DNA of 64,000 nucleotides, from NCBI GenBank assembly GCA_902777125.1, contig CACYSQ010000009.1, forward strand, positions 1 through 64,000. Reading direction: 5' to 3'. The notes below the pieces were generated by a model. It worked only from the letters and a program-made list of their open reading frames with translations, did not search any database and was not told where the DNA came from. Origin of the DNA: Ruminococcus flavefaciens. GTDB lineage: Bacteria; Bacillota; Clostridia; Oscillospirales; Ruminococcaceae. Positions 10,024 through 19,208 of this stretch are shown here, piece after piece. Made by a program: the position numbers and the translations under genes. The stretch's first letter is position 1, and the number at the start of each line of letters is the position of its first letter.

Positions 10024-10830
10024 ATGGATAAGATAAGCATAGGATTTATCGGCGCAGGAAATATGGGCTCTGCTATAATGAAGGGCATCGCTTCGAGCAG
10101 CCTTTCCGAGAGCATAACCCTCCGTGCCTTTGACCCTGATACCGCAAAGATAGCCGCACTTGAAAAGTCCGGCGTTATACCTGCTGCAAGCGAGGCTGAG
10201 CTCACTGCTCAGTGCAAGTACGTCTTTCTCGCTGTTAAGCCGCAGATAATCGAGGGAGTCCTCGAGGCAGCCGCACCCGGAGCAACTTCTGATACCGTTT
10301 TCGTTTCGATAGCTGCCGGTATCACTGACGAATTCATCGCAGGCAAGACACGTTCTGACGCCAAGGTCATTCTCGTTATGCCCAACACTCCGCTTCTGCT
10401 CGGAGAGGGAGCTTCTGCCCTCTCGCATAACGACAGAGTTACCGACGAGGAGTTCGAGGTAATTCTCAATATCTTCCGTATCTGCGGAAAGGCAGCCGTT
10501 ATCCCGAAGAACAGAATGAAGGAGATAATCGCTGTAAATGGAAGCAGTCCCGCATTCATCTACCTCTTTGCAAAGGGATTCATCGACTATGCTTCGTCTG
10601 TAGGAATTGACGCTGAGGCTGCAAAGGAGCTTTTCGCACAGAGCCTTATCGGTTCCGCAAAGATGATGACCGATTCCGGCTATACTATAGATGAGCTCAT
10701 AAAGATGGTATCCTCTCCCGGAGGAACAACTCTTGCGGGTCTTGACAGACTTTACGAGGGCAAGCTCACTGACGTTGTGAACAACTGCTGCGAGAGCTGC
10801 ACAAAGAGAGCCTACGAGCTTTCAAAATAA
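10024..10830 (+). CDS. proC: Pyrroline-5-carboxylate reductase
   Basis: A 268-residue reductase for the last step of proline synthesis, using NAD(P)H to reduce pyrroline-5-carboxylate. It starts MDKISIGFIGAGNMGSAI, with the nucleotide-binding glycine motif GAGNMG. VMPNTPLLLGEG and the signature VSSPGGTTLAGL near the C-terminus are typical. AAGGAG before ATG 10024 decides the start; the in-frame ATG at 9994 lies too close to the promoter and has no binding site. The two membrane-protein genes downstream may be read through from it. Confidence 0.95.
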   Translation: MDKISIGFIGAGNMGSAIMKGIASSSLSESITLRAFDPDTAKIAALEKSGVIPAASEAELTAQCKYVFLAVKPQIIEGVLEAAAPGATSDTVFVSIAAGITDEFIAGKTRSDAKVILVMPNTPLLLGEGASALSHNDRVTDEEFEVILNIFRICGKAAVIPKNRMKEIIAVNGSSPAFIYLFAKGFIDYASSVGIDAEAAKELFAQSLIGSAKMMTDSGYTIDELIKMVSSPGGTTLAGLDRLYEGKLTDVVNNCCESCTKRAYELSK

Positions 10831-10887
10831 CACTGTTCTAAACCGGACAGGCAGCGCATATCCTTAATCAGAAAGGATTGATGCGCG

Positions 10888-11484
10888 ATGAAAAAAACAG
10901 GATATCTTACAGTAAGCCATTCAAGGAGAGCACTCACTCTGCTGCTTTGTGCCGCAGTATCAGCGGGCATGATAGCCGGCTCTGTTTACGGAGCAGCACA
11001 CCCTCACGGACTTCCGGCAGTGCTGCACCAGTTCTTTCTGCCGGGAGAGTACGGAACGTCTTTTTTTGCAGTTGCAAGGAATACGTTCCTCAGCTCTGCA
11101 CTGTTTATAGCTGCCGCTTATCTCGCCGGACTTTTCGCGTTCGGACAACCCTTGGGCATCGCACTGCTGGTGTACCGCGGCTTCGGGATAGGTGCTTCGT
11201 CCGCCTCGCTGTATTCCTCAGAGGGCGCCGGAGCTGCTCTGAAGGTAACGCTCCAGCTCATGCCGGCTGCACTTGCATTCACAGGGGTAGCAATACTCGC
11301 AGTAAGGGAGCTTCTCCGCGTATCGGCAGCGATACTCCGGCTATGGACCATCGGTGAACTGAAAGACGAAAAGCTCATTGATCTGAGGCTTTACAGTGTA
11401 AAATATGCCGTTCTTCTTCTGCTGTCCGCAATAATATCACTCGCTGACGGAGCTGTTTACATAGTCTGCTCCGGCTCAGTCTGA
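10888..11484 (+). CDS. SpoIIM-like membrane protein
   Basis: A 198-residue integral membrane protein with about five hydrophobic segments. RNTFLSSALFIAAAYLAGL followed by PLGIALLVYRGFGIG resembles the SpoIIM/DUF95 family. In Bacillus, SpoIIM works with SpoIID and SpoIIP in engulfment of the forespore; homologues also persist in clostridia that are not known to sporulate. No other sporulation gene is seen in the window, so a role in sporulation is not shown. It follows proC by 57 bases and precedes a YesL-like gene by nine. Family assignment moderate. Confidence 0.65.
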   Translation: MKKTGYLTVSHSRRALTLLLCAAVSAGMIAGSVYGAAHPHGLPAVLHQFFLPGEYGTSFFAVARNTFLSSALFIAAAYLAGLFAFGQPLGIALLVYRGFGIGASSASLYSSEGAGAALKVTLQLMPAALAFTGVAILAVRELLRVSAAILRLWTIGELKDEKLIDLRLYSVKYAVLLLLSAIISLADGAVYIVCSGSV

Positions 11485-11502
11485 ATTGGAGGAATGTTAA
11501 AA

Positions 11503-12426
11503 TTGGGGCTGTTCTTTAAGGATTACGAAAGCGCCGGCTCTGGAATTTCAAAAAATGCGCCGAAGAAAAAGGGATTTGCTCTTTTCTTTGAGATAACGGG
11601 AAGAAAATTCTGGAGGCTCGCAGGTCTTAATTTCCTGTATTTCCTGTTTTTTATCCCCCTTATGCTGATACTTCCGGTAATAAGCTATGTCCCCTCGGCT
11701 GGGATAGGCATTGCGCTGATCGTTCTGCTGCTGCTGACGTTCGCTTTCACTATTGGACCCGCTACAGCCGGCATGGTCAAGGTACTGCGCTGCTTCCTCA
11801 TTGAGAAGCACACCTACATCTGCCGGGATTTCTTCCGCGGCTTCAGGTCGAATTTCAAGTACGCTTCCGTTATCGGATTCATCGACTGTATCGTAGCACT
11901 GTCGGCATTTGCAGCAGTAAGAGTTTATCCCGCACTCGCACATCAGCTCGGAACGGTACTGCTGTATGTACCGCTGGTGTTCACCTACAGCTTTGCGCTG
12001 CTTGTTATCATGATGAATTATTACATCTACCTGATGCTGGTAGCAACGAGCCTTTCGCTGAAAAATCTCATCAAGAATTCGTTCATGCTAGCATTTGTTG
12101 CGATAAAGCGCAATCTCTTCACCACGCTGCTGCTCTTTTTCATTATCATTGCCATGTTCGGAACGTTTATCTTTGCTCTGCCGTTTTTCATGGTAATAGT
12201 TCCGTTCTATCCGGCAGCCTTCATCGGACTTGTGGCAAGCTTCAGAAGCTATCCTGTTATACAGGAGTACGTCATAAATCCGTACTATACAAGCATCGGA
12301 CAGATAAATCCGGAGCTTACAGGCTTTGCCGAGCCGACTGACGAGGAACCCGTTTTCGAGGATATGGGCGGCAAGGAGCAGCCTATCGAGAAACGGAAAA
12401 AAGGAAAGGGCAGGAGGATATCCTGA
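11503..12426 (+). CDS. YesL-like (DUF624) membrane protein
   Basis: About 307 residues with five to six membrane segments. The conserved start, GLFFKDYESAGSG then KKKGFALFFEITGRKFWRLAGLN (broken here for length), fits the YesL/DUF624 family found beside carbohydrate-use genes in Firmicutes; its function is unknown. The start is uncertain: an ATG at 11494 has GGAGGA only two bases away, whereas a TTG at 11503 has proper spacing and gives MGLFFKDYE, a usual start in this family. The C-terminal tail is charged and cytoplasmic (KRKKGKGRR). Confidence 0.75.
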   Translation: MGLFFKDYESAGSGISKNAPKKKGFALFFEITGRKFWRLAGLNFLYFLFFIPLMLILPVISYVPSAGIGIALIVLLLLTFAFTIGPATAGMVKVLRCFLIEKHTYICRDFFRGFRSNFKYASVIGFIDCIVALSAFAAVRVYPALAHQLGTVLLYVPLVFTYSFALLVIMMNYYIYLMLVATSLSLKNLIKNSFMLAFVAIKRNLFTTLLLFFIIIAMFGTFIFALPFFMVIVPFYPAAFIGLVASFRSYPVIQEYVINPYYTSIGQINPELTGFAEPTDEEPVFEDMGGKEQPIEKRKKGKGRRIS

Positions 12427-12521
12427 CAAAAGAAGAACCTTTCCTCAGAAAGGTTTCCCCCGATAAGTTCTCGTAAAAACTGCCGTATGAGTACCACGGT
12501 TATGTGCGTCCATTCTTATGT

Positions 12522-12550
12522 AAAAAAAGGACACGATTTTCATCGTGTCC
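12522..12550 (-). terminator. Terminator after the GH9 gene
   Basis: Minus strand GGACACGATG, a short A-rich loop and ATCGTGTCC are followed by seven T. Confidence 0.85.
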
Positions 12551-12558
12551 TTTGTGTT

Positions 12559-15396
12559 TTATACGGGAAGCTTTTCTACAAGGTGGAGCTTGTATCTCTG
12601 GATAGCAAGTGCGTCCTTGTATGTGATACCTGCAACACGCTGGTCAACGTCGCCGTTAGCCTCGCCCTTAGCAGTCAGCTTGTACTTGTCAGGGTTTGAG
12701 ATCGACTGCATGATAAATACAGCGTCAGCCATATTTACCTCACCGTCACAGTTAGCGTCGCCCCAAAGGATACCGTTCTCGGAGGAAGCCTTAGTGTTGT
12801 CAGCAGCAGTTCCGTCAGGCTCAACGCCCCATATCAGCTTGCCGTCAGCGTAAACAGTGATCTTGTCAGTGATCTCGGCAGCTTCGTTCACGTCCTCGAA
12901 TGAAACGAGGTCATCGTAGCTGTAGTCGTTTGTGGAATCCCACAGAACGTCGTCGTATGTCTCCTTGTCCTGATTATAGCCGAGTGCGAACTGGAAAACA
13001 CGGCTTCCGTAGAAGTCACAGTCCTTCCACTGCATCTCAACGTAGTATGTGCCGTTGTCATCATACTTTGTAGGAGGTGTGAACTTTACAGCGTTCTTTT
13101 CGTTGGAGTAGCCCTTTTCCTGATCGTAGTCGATACGGTAGAAGATGTACTCGCTGGGATCGTAGCCCTGATCTATGAGTTCCTTTACATTGAAGTAGTA
13201 TCTTGCACGGAGATCGCTCTCAAAGCGCGGAGGATCAACAGTTCTGTTGTAAACAACTACCTTGAGCTGAACGCTGCCCTTCTGCTCCTGATTTTTTCCG
13301 CCTGCTGCGTAGATGCCTACGGGGAGGGGATTGCCGTCCTTATCTACCTGATTGTAGCCGTTCTTAGCGTTCTTGGACATATCGAAATCGGGGTCGATAT
13401 AGTTTTCTTTTTCGAGCTCCTTGCCCTTAGCACCGTAGAAGTGGTAAAGACCTGCGAGGTCGCCGCAGAAGCCTGCGTTATAGTCGTCAGTAACTTCGTT
13501 GTAGATGTAGTCCTTGGTTTCGTCGTGGTGGTAATCGTCGAGGTCAGGACCGCCGACGAGAGCGCCCCAGAGGGTGTGTACCTGATTGATGAGGTTCTCC
13601 TGGCTCTGCTTGTCGGAGCAGTGAGAAGCACGGTGGTGAGGCTGAGTAGCATAGCTGTTGCCGTAGCCTACCTCATAAGCGTAGCCCATGGGGTTTTTGC
13701 CGAGGATATATTCCATCTGAGCCTTTGCCCAGGGGAGGAAAGTATCATCGCCGGTGGTCTTAGCGTAAACGCAGGCACAGAGACCTGCTGCTGTGTTGTA
13801 ACGTGCAGATCCGTAGCCTGAAACGACAGCCCAGCCGTAGGGAGATTTTGCAATGAAGTCGCTGCTTGTCTCGCTGAGAGGAAGATCGGGTATCTGATCG
13901 CAGGTCATGGGAGTGTTCCAGAGGAAGTCGTCCATACCGAAGTATTTATGACCGTGAACAGGCTCATAGCCCCACTTTGATGAATCAATAGATGCTGCAC
14001 AGCCGGACCAGTATTCGAGATTGTAGCGGAAGATGTACCAGTCACGGGCAGTATTTGTTACAGGAGCAAGCTTTGCGAAAACGCCGCCCCATACTGTATC
14101 CCAGCAGTGGACCCAGATGTTCTGCCAGCAGTTGCCGGTATCAGTGATGATACGCTTCATGTAGCCGGTGTAGGGGTGAGCGCCCTTGTCATTGGTGGTC
14201 TCCTCATCGACAGCGATGATGTCCATGATGTACTTGTCGTAAGCAGCCTGAGTAGCCTTCTTTATGGAAGCTTCGTCAGCGTCCTCGGCGTCCTCAGCCT
14301 CAGCGACAGAACAGTAGTAGAGCCATACGGCAGCCCATGAGAGCTCATCGTAGTCGTAGCTTGAGTGGTAGAAGCCGCCGTCGTAGCCGAGAACGAGGGA
14401 GGACGGAGTTGAACCGGGAGTCCATGACTCCTGATGAGTAGCAACAGCGAACTCATAGAGTGCTCTTGCGTATTTAAGGCTCTTGGCAGCGTATTCAGGG
14501 TCAGTGTCCTTGAAGTTGAGGTAGTTTATAGCAAGTGAAGCCGCTGCACCGGCGCACTGGTCAGGTGCAGGCATTTCCTCTGTTGCAAAGTAAGCGGGAC
14601 GCTTTACAGCACAGCTTGAGGAAGCAACAACGGTGTTGTCAACCTGAAGCTCAGGAGCACACCAGTAGTTATGGTCATTGTTACCCTCGCCGACCTGATA
14701 GCAGTAAGCGACAACGTTGCCGTCATCGTCGAGGAATGTTACCTTGAGGAAGTAGTCGTTTATCCAGCGGAGCTCATCTTCGATGTGCTTCTGGAGACCC
14801 ATGTCGATGTAGGCGTCGCGGAATTCATAGTAGCCCCAGCCGACAGTAGAAGCGGAGTAGCTTCCGGGGAGACCGAACTTAACGTGGTCACCGGCATCGT
14901 GCCAGCCGCCTGTGAGGTCGAGAGTGCCGTTTCCGTCGGGATCGAGATATTTGCGGTTCTTCTCGATGAATTCCTCGGTCATGGTAACGCCCTCGTAGAG
15001 ACCGGCAGCTTCACTGAGACCGCCGTCGCCCTTGCCCTCGCCTATGGGCTGCTTATCCTCTTTCTTTTCCTGTTCCTTGCCGTTATCTCCGCCGTCGTTC
15101 TTGGATTCGCCGTAGAGCTCCGGGAAGGGATTAACAGTCTGGAGCGGTATTTCAGCGTCCTTTACATGGCAGTCATTACGCCATGCGTAGTAGCCGTCCT
15201 CGCCGACCTTGTCACCGCACTTGTTCGCGTCATAGAAACAGAGTGCGAGCTGGAGAGCGTTTGCGAAGTTGTCATAGTTGTTCGGATTTTCCTCGTCAAT
15301 GTAGGCAGCATTGGCAGGGAACGATGCGCCCGTAAAGATCATAGCCGCAGTTGAGAGGCAGGCAATTGATCTTCTGAGCAGATCATGCTTTTTCAT
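12559..15396 (-). CDS. Secreted GH9 cellulase with CBM3-like module and dockerin
   Basis: A 945-residue cellulosomal endoglucanase. Residues 1-30 are a signal peptide (SFPANA). The GH9 domain starts near residue 40 and includes LTGGWHDAGDHVKFG (Asp167 and Asp170, the usual base pair) and IYNEVTDDYNAGF (Glu634, the likely proton donor). About residues 700-860 resemble a CBM3c module. From about 876 to the end is a dockerin with the calcium-loop repeat GDANCDGEVNMADAVFIMQS and a second repeat ending DALAIQRYKLHLVEKLPV, close to the ScaA-type dockerins of R. flavefaciens. Between the first tryptophan motif and DLTGGW there is an unusual charged insertion (about residues 70-160). yerC lies 23 bases upstream. 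Confidence 0.93.
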   Translation of the reverse strand: MKKHDLLRRSIACLSTAAMIFTGASFPANAAYIDEENPNNYDNFANALQLALCFYDANKCGDKVGEDGYYAWRNDCHVKDAEIPLQTVNPFPELYGESKNDGGDNGKEQEKKEDKQPIGEGKGDGGLSEAAGLYEGVTMTEEFIEKNRKYLDPDGNGTLDLTGGWHDAGDHVKFGLPGSYSASTVGWGYYEFRDAYIDMGLQKHIEDELRWINDYFLKVTFLDDDGNVVAYCYQVGEGNNDHNYWCAPELQVDNTVVASSSCAVKRPAYFATEEMPAPDQCAGAAASLAINYLNFKDTDPEYAAKSLKYARALYEFAVATHQESWTPGSTPSSLVLGYDGGFYHSSYDYDELSWAAVWLYYCSVAEAEDAEDADEASIKKATQAAYDKYIMDIIAVDEETTNDKGAHPYTGYMKRIITDTGNCWQNIWVHCWDTVWGGVFAKLAPVTNTARDWYIFRYNLEYWSGCAASIDSSKWGYEPVHGHKYFGMDDFLWNTPMTCDQIPDLPLSETSSDFIAKSPYGWAVVSGYGSARYNTAAGLCACVYAKTTGDDTFLPWAKAQMEYILGKNPMGYAYEVGYGNSYATQPHHRASHCSDKQSQENLINQVHTLWGALVGGPDLDDYHHDETKDYIYNEVTDDYNAGFCGDLAGLYHFYGAKGKELEKENYIDPDFDMSKNAKNGYNQVDKDGNPLPVGIYAAGGKNQEQKGSVQLKVVVYNRTVDPPRFESDLRARYYFNVKELIDQGYDPSEYIFYRIDYDQEKGYSNEKNAVKFTPPTKYDDNGTYYVEMQWKDCDFYGSRVFQFALGYNQDKETYDDVLWDSTNDYSYDDLVSFEDVNEAAEITDKITVYADGKLIWGVEPDGTAADNTKASSENGILWGDANCDGEVNMADAVFIMQSISNPDKYKLTAKGEANGDVDQRVAGITYKDALAIQRYKLHLVEKLPV

Positions 15397-15419
15397 GTAA
15401 ACATTCCTTTCAGATAAAA

Positions 15420-15722
15420 TTATTTTAGCAGATTTTTTTTCTTCAACCTGTCGAAAACGATGTTGTAGCCGTCGTTGCCGTCCTTGAGGGAGCGGTTCAC
15501 TCTGCTGATAGTAGCGGTGCTTGCGCCTGTTTCGGTAACGATACTGTTATATACCCTGTGTTCATCGAGGAGCTTAGCGACATGAAGGCGCTGAGCAAAG
15601 GATTTGAGCTCGATGCTTGTGCAGAGGTCATCGAAGAACTTGTAGCAGTCCTCTACGGAATCGAGCGTAAGGATAGCCTCGAAGAGAAGGTCCATGCTGT
15701 CGGATCTGATCTTATCAATCAT
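15420..15722 (-). CDS. yerC: YerC/TrpR-like DNA-binding protein
   Basis: A 100-residue helical protein of the YerC/YecD family, related to the Trp repressor. The pattern SFAQRLHVAKLL followed by ETGASTATISRVNRSL is the family's helix-turn-helix. YerC proteins are small, probably DNA-binding, with a largely unknown regulon. The start at 15722 is set by GGAG eight bases upstream; a start 21 bases further up has no binding site. The stop is 23 bases before the GH9 cellulase on the same strand, and the only strong promoter is upstream of yerC, so the two look cotranscribed. Confidence 0.85.
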   Translation of the reverse strand: MIDKIRSDSMDLLFEAILTLDSVEDCYKFFDDLCTSIELKSFAQRLHVAKLLDEHRVYNSIVTETGASTATISRVNRSLKDGNDGYNIVFDRLKKKNLLK

Positions 15723-15778
15723 AGTATAACTCCAGTCTGCCATACGGCGTAAATTTCAAGCGTGATTTCACACTTTAC

Positions 15779-15807
15779 ATTTTAGCACATTATTACGCAA
15801 AAGTAAA
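15779..15807 (-). promoter_or_regulatory. Promoter of yerC-GH9
   Basis: Minus strand TTTACT (15807-15802), 17-base spacer, TAAAAT (15784-15779). The 440-base region to 16187 is a divergent intergenic region with nothing else coding. Confidence 0.6.
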
Positions 15808-16123
15808 GCCCTGTGCGCATGAAAAATGCAAAAACAGGCATAATTTTCGATTTACACCTTTGTGTATATGATACCACATTATTAACAGATTGTAAAGTTT
15901 TTTTTAAGAACTCAGCAAAAAATAGCTGAAACCTACAAATGGCCGCAAGAAAACGTGTGCAGAATTGACAAAAAACTGTCAAAAGATTTTTTTGCAAGGA
16001 TATCACAGCCACAACTCAGTTTACAAATTACGGTGTTCGGCACATTATTGAGGCAAAATTTTATTATTCCAACATTTTTGCAGGATTTGTCTGCCATACG
16101 TCATATTATATTCCAACTGCTTA

Positions 16124-16152
16124 TTGCAAAATCAACACAGTGTTGCTATAAT
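16124..16152 (+). promoter_or_regulatory. Promoter of the MMPL operon
   Basis: TTGCAA (16124-16129), 17-base spacer, TATAAT (16147-16152). Confidence 0.65.
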
Positions 16153-16186
16153 AGAAATTGGAAATTTTTATGAAAGAGGGATCATC

Positions 16187-18385
16187 TTGAACAGATTTTC
16201 AGAGATCATCGTCCGGAAGCGCAGGATAATCTACATCGTTTACCTTATCGCAGCGATCGCCTGTGCAATCGGAATATTCACGACCAACATCAACTACGAT
16301 ATGTCAAAGTACCTTCCTGACGATTCACAGGTCAAAAAGGGAATGAGCGTCATGGAGGACGAATTCGGCAAGAGCTCTGCAATAACCGTCATGTTCGACG
16401 GACTCAGCGAGACCGAGCAGCTCCAGAGACAGCAGGAGCTCTCCGAGATTGACAACGTCAAGTCCGTCGTTTTCATTCAGAACGACGAGGCTTATCAGAA
16501 GGACGGTCACTCCAAATACACGGTAACTATCGCCTCGGACACCTACTCCAAGACCTCCCGCGAGGTCCTCAGCGATATCAGGGACATTTACGGTGATGAA
16601 GCCTACATAAGCGGCGCAGTTGTTGACAACGACCTCATGGTGAAATCACTGCTCAACGATATCCCCGTCATATCCGTTATTGCCACTGTGATTATTTTCA
16701 CGATACTCTTTATTCTCTGCGATTCGTGGACGGAACCCTTCCTGTTCATGCTCTGCATAGGTACGGCAATCCTCGTAAATATGGGCACGAACGCACTTCT
16801 GCCGTCGGTATCATTCATGACCTTTGCCGTCGGAGCTGTACTGCAAATGGGTCTGTCAATGGACTACTCAATCATGCTCATGAACCGCTACTCTCAGGAG
16901 AAAAAGGTCCATGCAAACCATGAGGAGGCCATGATTAGCGCACTTGCAAACTCCTTTGCGCCGATATCGGGCAGCTCCGTCACAACTATCGTCGGACTGC
17001 TTGCCCTCGTATTCATGGACTTCAAGATAGGTCAGGACATGGGCGTAGTTCTTGCAAAGGGCGTATTCTTCAGCCTTGTGAGCATATTCACGCTTCTCCC
17101 GGGACTTGTAGTCAGCTTCGACAAGCTCATCGAAAAGAGCAGGAAGCCCTCCATAACGATAAAGACCGGTAGGCTCATGGGCGGCATTTCAAAGCTCAGG
17201 GGCATTATAATCCCGCTTGCACTCATCGCAGTAGGCTTCTCATTTATTTATAAGGACGACGTCAAGGTCGGCTTCCTCAAGATGTTCGACAACAGCGACC
17301 AGACCTACACAGAGGAATGCTTCGGCTACGACAATCAGACCGTTCTCATGTACAGGAACACTACCTCTCAGGAGAAGATATCGGAGTACATCACATGGCT
17401 CGGCACAAGAGATGACGTCAACTCCGTTCAGGATTACTCGAACACGCTCGGACGTCCCTGCACTGCCGGGGAAATAGCAGCACAGTTCGGCTTCCCGGCT
17501 GAACAGGCACAGATGATGTATCAGGCAATGGGCGTTGAGACAATGACTATGGAGGAGTTCATCGGTGCTTCGATACAGGGCGGCTCCGAGGACCCGGCAC
17601 TTCTTCAGGCACAGCAGATGATAAACGAGAACCGCAGTCAGATGGTTGGCAGTGAATACAACCGCATGGTGATATCTCTGAACCACGAATCCGAGGGCGA
17701 GGCTACCTTTGACGCGGTAGGCGAGCTGCTTGACAAGGCGGACGAGGTCCTCGGCGAGAACTACTATCTTGTCGGTGATACGGTCATGGGCTATGAGATG
17801 AACGACGGCTTCAAGAGCGAGATGAACTTCGTAACGCTTCTTACGACTATAGCGATATTCGTTGTAGTTATCTTCACATTCCGCTCGATATTCAGCTCCG
17901 CGATACTGGTTGCTGTAATACAGGCGGCAGTCTACATCACGACTGCGGCAATGGCAATAATGGGCTTTACGGTCAACTATATCGCGCTTATACTCGTTCA
18001 GTGCATACTCATGGGCGCAACCATAGACTACGGTATCCTCTTTGTCTGCAATTACGTTGAGGAACGCGGAAAGCTCAGAAAAAAGGAGGCTCTTGCCTCC
18101 GCGATGGACAAATCTATAAAGACGATACTCACTTCTTCGCTGGTACTTATCGGCTGCTGCATGACTACAGGAATACTCATGACGCAGAAGGTAATTTCAC
18201 AGACCTGTTCAATGGTAGCCTTCGGTGCAGCAACGGCGGCGTTCATGGTAGTGTTCGTACTTCCTGTAATCATTTTCGCTCTTGACAAGCTTGTCCTCAT
18301 ACGTTTCGGAAAAAGCAATGCGGAGGCTCCTGCGGAGGTAAAATTCAATGAACGTAAAAAACAACCAGCGCGTAAGGCTGACTAA
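16187..18385 (+). CDS. MMPL/RND-superfamily membrane exporter
   Basis: About 732 residues with two homologous halves, each one membrane helix, a large extracytoplasmic loop and a cluster of five helices: the MMPL arrangement of the RND superfamily. Such proteins export lipids, drugs or peptides using the proton gradient. GAVLQMGLSMDYSIMLMNRY and its second-half counterpart ILMGATIDYGILFVCNYVE carry the buried acidic residues expected for proton relay. The start is taken as TTG 16187 with AGAGGG upstream, because the promoter -10 box lies at 16147-16152. The final codons overlap the TetR gene, which probably controls it. Substrate unknown. Confidence 0.88.
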   Translation: MNRFSEIIVRKRRIIYIVYLIAAIACAIGIFTTNINYDMSKYLPDDSQVKKGMSVMEDEFGKSSAITVMFDGLSETEQLQRQQELSEIDNVKSVVFIQNDEAYQKDGHSKYTVTIASDTYSKTSREVLSDIRDIYGDEAYISGAVVDNDLMVKSLLNDIPVISVIATVIIFTILFILCDSWTEPFLFMLCIGTAILVNMGTNALLPSVSFMTFAVGAVLQMGLSMDYSIMLMNRYSQEKKVHANHEEAMISALANSFAPISGSSVTTIVGLLALVFMDFKIGQDMGVVLAKGVFFSLVSIFTLLPGLVVSFDKLIEKSRKPSITIKTGRLMGGISKLRGIIIPLALIAVGFSFIYKDDVKVGFLKMFDNSDQTYTEECFGYDNQTVLMYRNTTSQEKISEYITWLGTRDDVNSVQDYSNTLGRPCTAGEIAAQFGFPAEQAQMMYQAMGVETMTMEEFIGASIQGGSEDPALLQAQQMINENRSQMVGSEYNRMVISLNHESEGEATFDAVGELLDKADEVLGENYYLVGDTVMGYEMNDGFKSEMNFVTLLTTIAIFVVVIFTFRSIFSSAILVAVIQAAVYITTAAMAIMGFTVNYIALILVQCILMGATIDYGILFVCNYVEERGKLRKKEALASAMDKSIKTILTSSLVLIGCCMTTGILMTQKVISQTCSMVAFGAATAAFMVVFVLPVIIFALDKLVLIRFGKSNAEAPAEVKFNERKKQPARKAD

Positions 18386-18923
18386 GCGGCTTTTCGGCGA
18401 GAGCCTGATAAAGCTTCTCAGGGACTACACTCTCCATGAGATAACTATCACACAGCTCTGCGCCGAGGCGGAGATGAACCGTTCGACCTTTTACAAATAC
18501 TATACCAGTGTCCGCGACCTCTATGAGCAGGTCGAATACGAAGCTCTTGAACGCAGCGCACAGTGTGTGCGGGGAATGGAGCTCAGCAGCGAAAAGGCTG
18601 TGGTGCGCCGGATAGAGAAGCTTCTCAGCTATTACAGGGACAACTCCGAGCTTTATCTCATGCTGCTCGAAAACAGCATAGACGGCGAATTTCCGTACAA
18701 GATGATCGAGCAGACGGTAGGATTTGTTGTGAATATACCGGACGTCATACCCGACGAGAGAAAGGAATCCTCGGAATACTGCTCACTTTTTGTTGTTTCG
18801 GGAGCGCTTAGTATAATAAGAACGTGGCTGAAAAACGGTACAAAGGAGAGTCCGACGGTGATTTCGGAGCTTATTTTCAGGCTTGCGGCAGATGCTCTGA
18901 GGTTCAATATGCAGAAGCACTGA
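18348..18923 (+). CDS. TetR/AcrR family transcription regulator
   Basis: A 191-residue regulator. The N-terminal helix-turn-helix reads LHEITITQLCAEAEMNRSTFYKYY (split in function as helix, turn, recognition helix), the standard TetR pattern with the closing FYKYY. The C-terminal two thirds form the ligand-binding dimer domain, about 130 residues, with no clear sequence clue to the ligand. The gene begins inside the 3' end of the exporter (38-base overlap) with GCGGAGG upstream, so translation is coupled. It probably represses the exporter operon; no operator was identified. Confidence 0.9.
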   Translation: MNVKNNQRVRLTKRLFGESLIKLLRDYTLHEITITQLCAEAEMNRSTFYKYYTSVRDLYEQVEYEALERSAQCVRGMELSSEKAVVRRIEKLLSYYRDNSELYLMLLENSIDGEFPYKMIEQTVGFVVNIPDVIPDERKESSEYCSLFVVSGALSIIRTWLKNGTKESPTVISELIFRLAADALRFNMQKH

Positions 18924-18993
18924 GAGAATGTTACCTTATCATGAATAAAAGCAGAACAATTTGTATACGAAATGTAAATATTTCTGGAAACTG

Positions 18994-19022
18994 TTGACAA
19001 ATACTGATACAGATGGTATTAT
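18994..19022 (+). promoter_or_regulatory. Promoter of a small RNA
   Basis: TTGACA (18994-18999), 17-base spacer, TATTAT (19017-19022). Confidence 0.7.
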
Positions 19023-19028
19023 ATAATC

Positions 19029-19103
19029 ATAGCAAAGGTAATTGTTCTCTTACATAAGAGCAATTATAAACGGCAGGGCGGCAATAGTCGTCCTGTTTTC
19101 ATT
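19029..19103 (+). ncRNA. Candidate small RNA or leader, about 75 nt
   Basis: A strong promoter is followed at once by a hairpin (AATTG/CAATT with CTCTT/AAGAG around an ACAT loop, about 19040-19066) and then by a terminator-like hairpin (CAGGGCG/CGTCCTG) ending in TTTTCATTT. No reading frame fits. The next gene has its own promoter at 19126-19154, so this may be an independent small RNA. It could instead be an attenuator for the DUF4317 gene. Confidence 0.5.
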
Positions 19104-19125
19104 TATGCGCGTTTTTATTTGGGAC

Positions 19126-19154
19126 TTGATTTGAAACTGAAAATGTATTATAAT
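19126..19154 (+). promoter_or_regulatory. Promoter of the DUF4317 operon
   Basis: TTGATT (19126-19131), 17-base spacer, TATAAT (19149-19154). Confidence 0.65.
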
Positions 19155-19208
19155 AATAGTGTCGGTCAGAAGGCCGGCGGTATATATTTTCAGGAAGGAT
19201 CAACTACG

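Noticed and set aside
14671..15354. Long open frame antisense to the GH9 gene
   Set aside because: It mirrors the codon pattern of the GH9 gene and has no promoter, binding site or family motif; similar shadows over other genes were dropped for the same reason.
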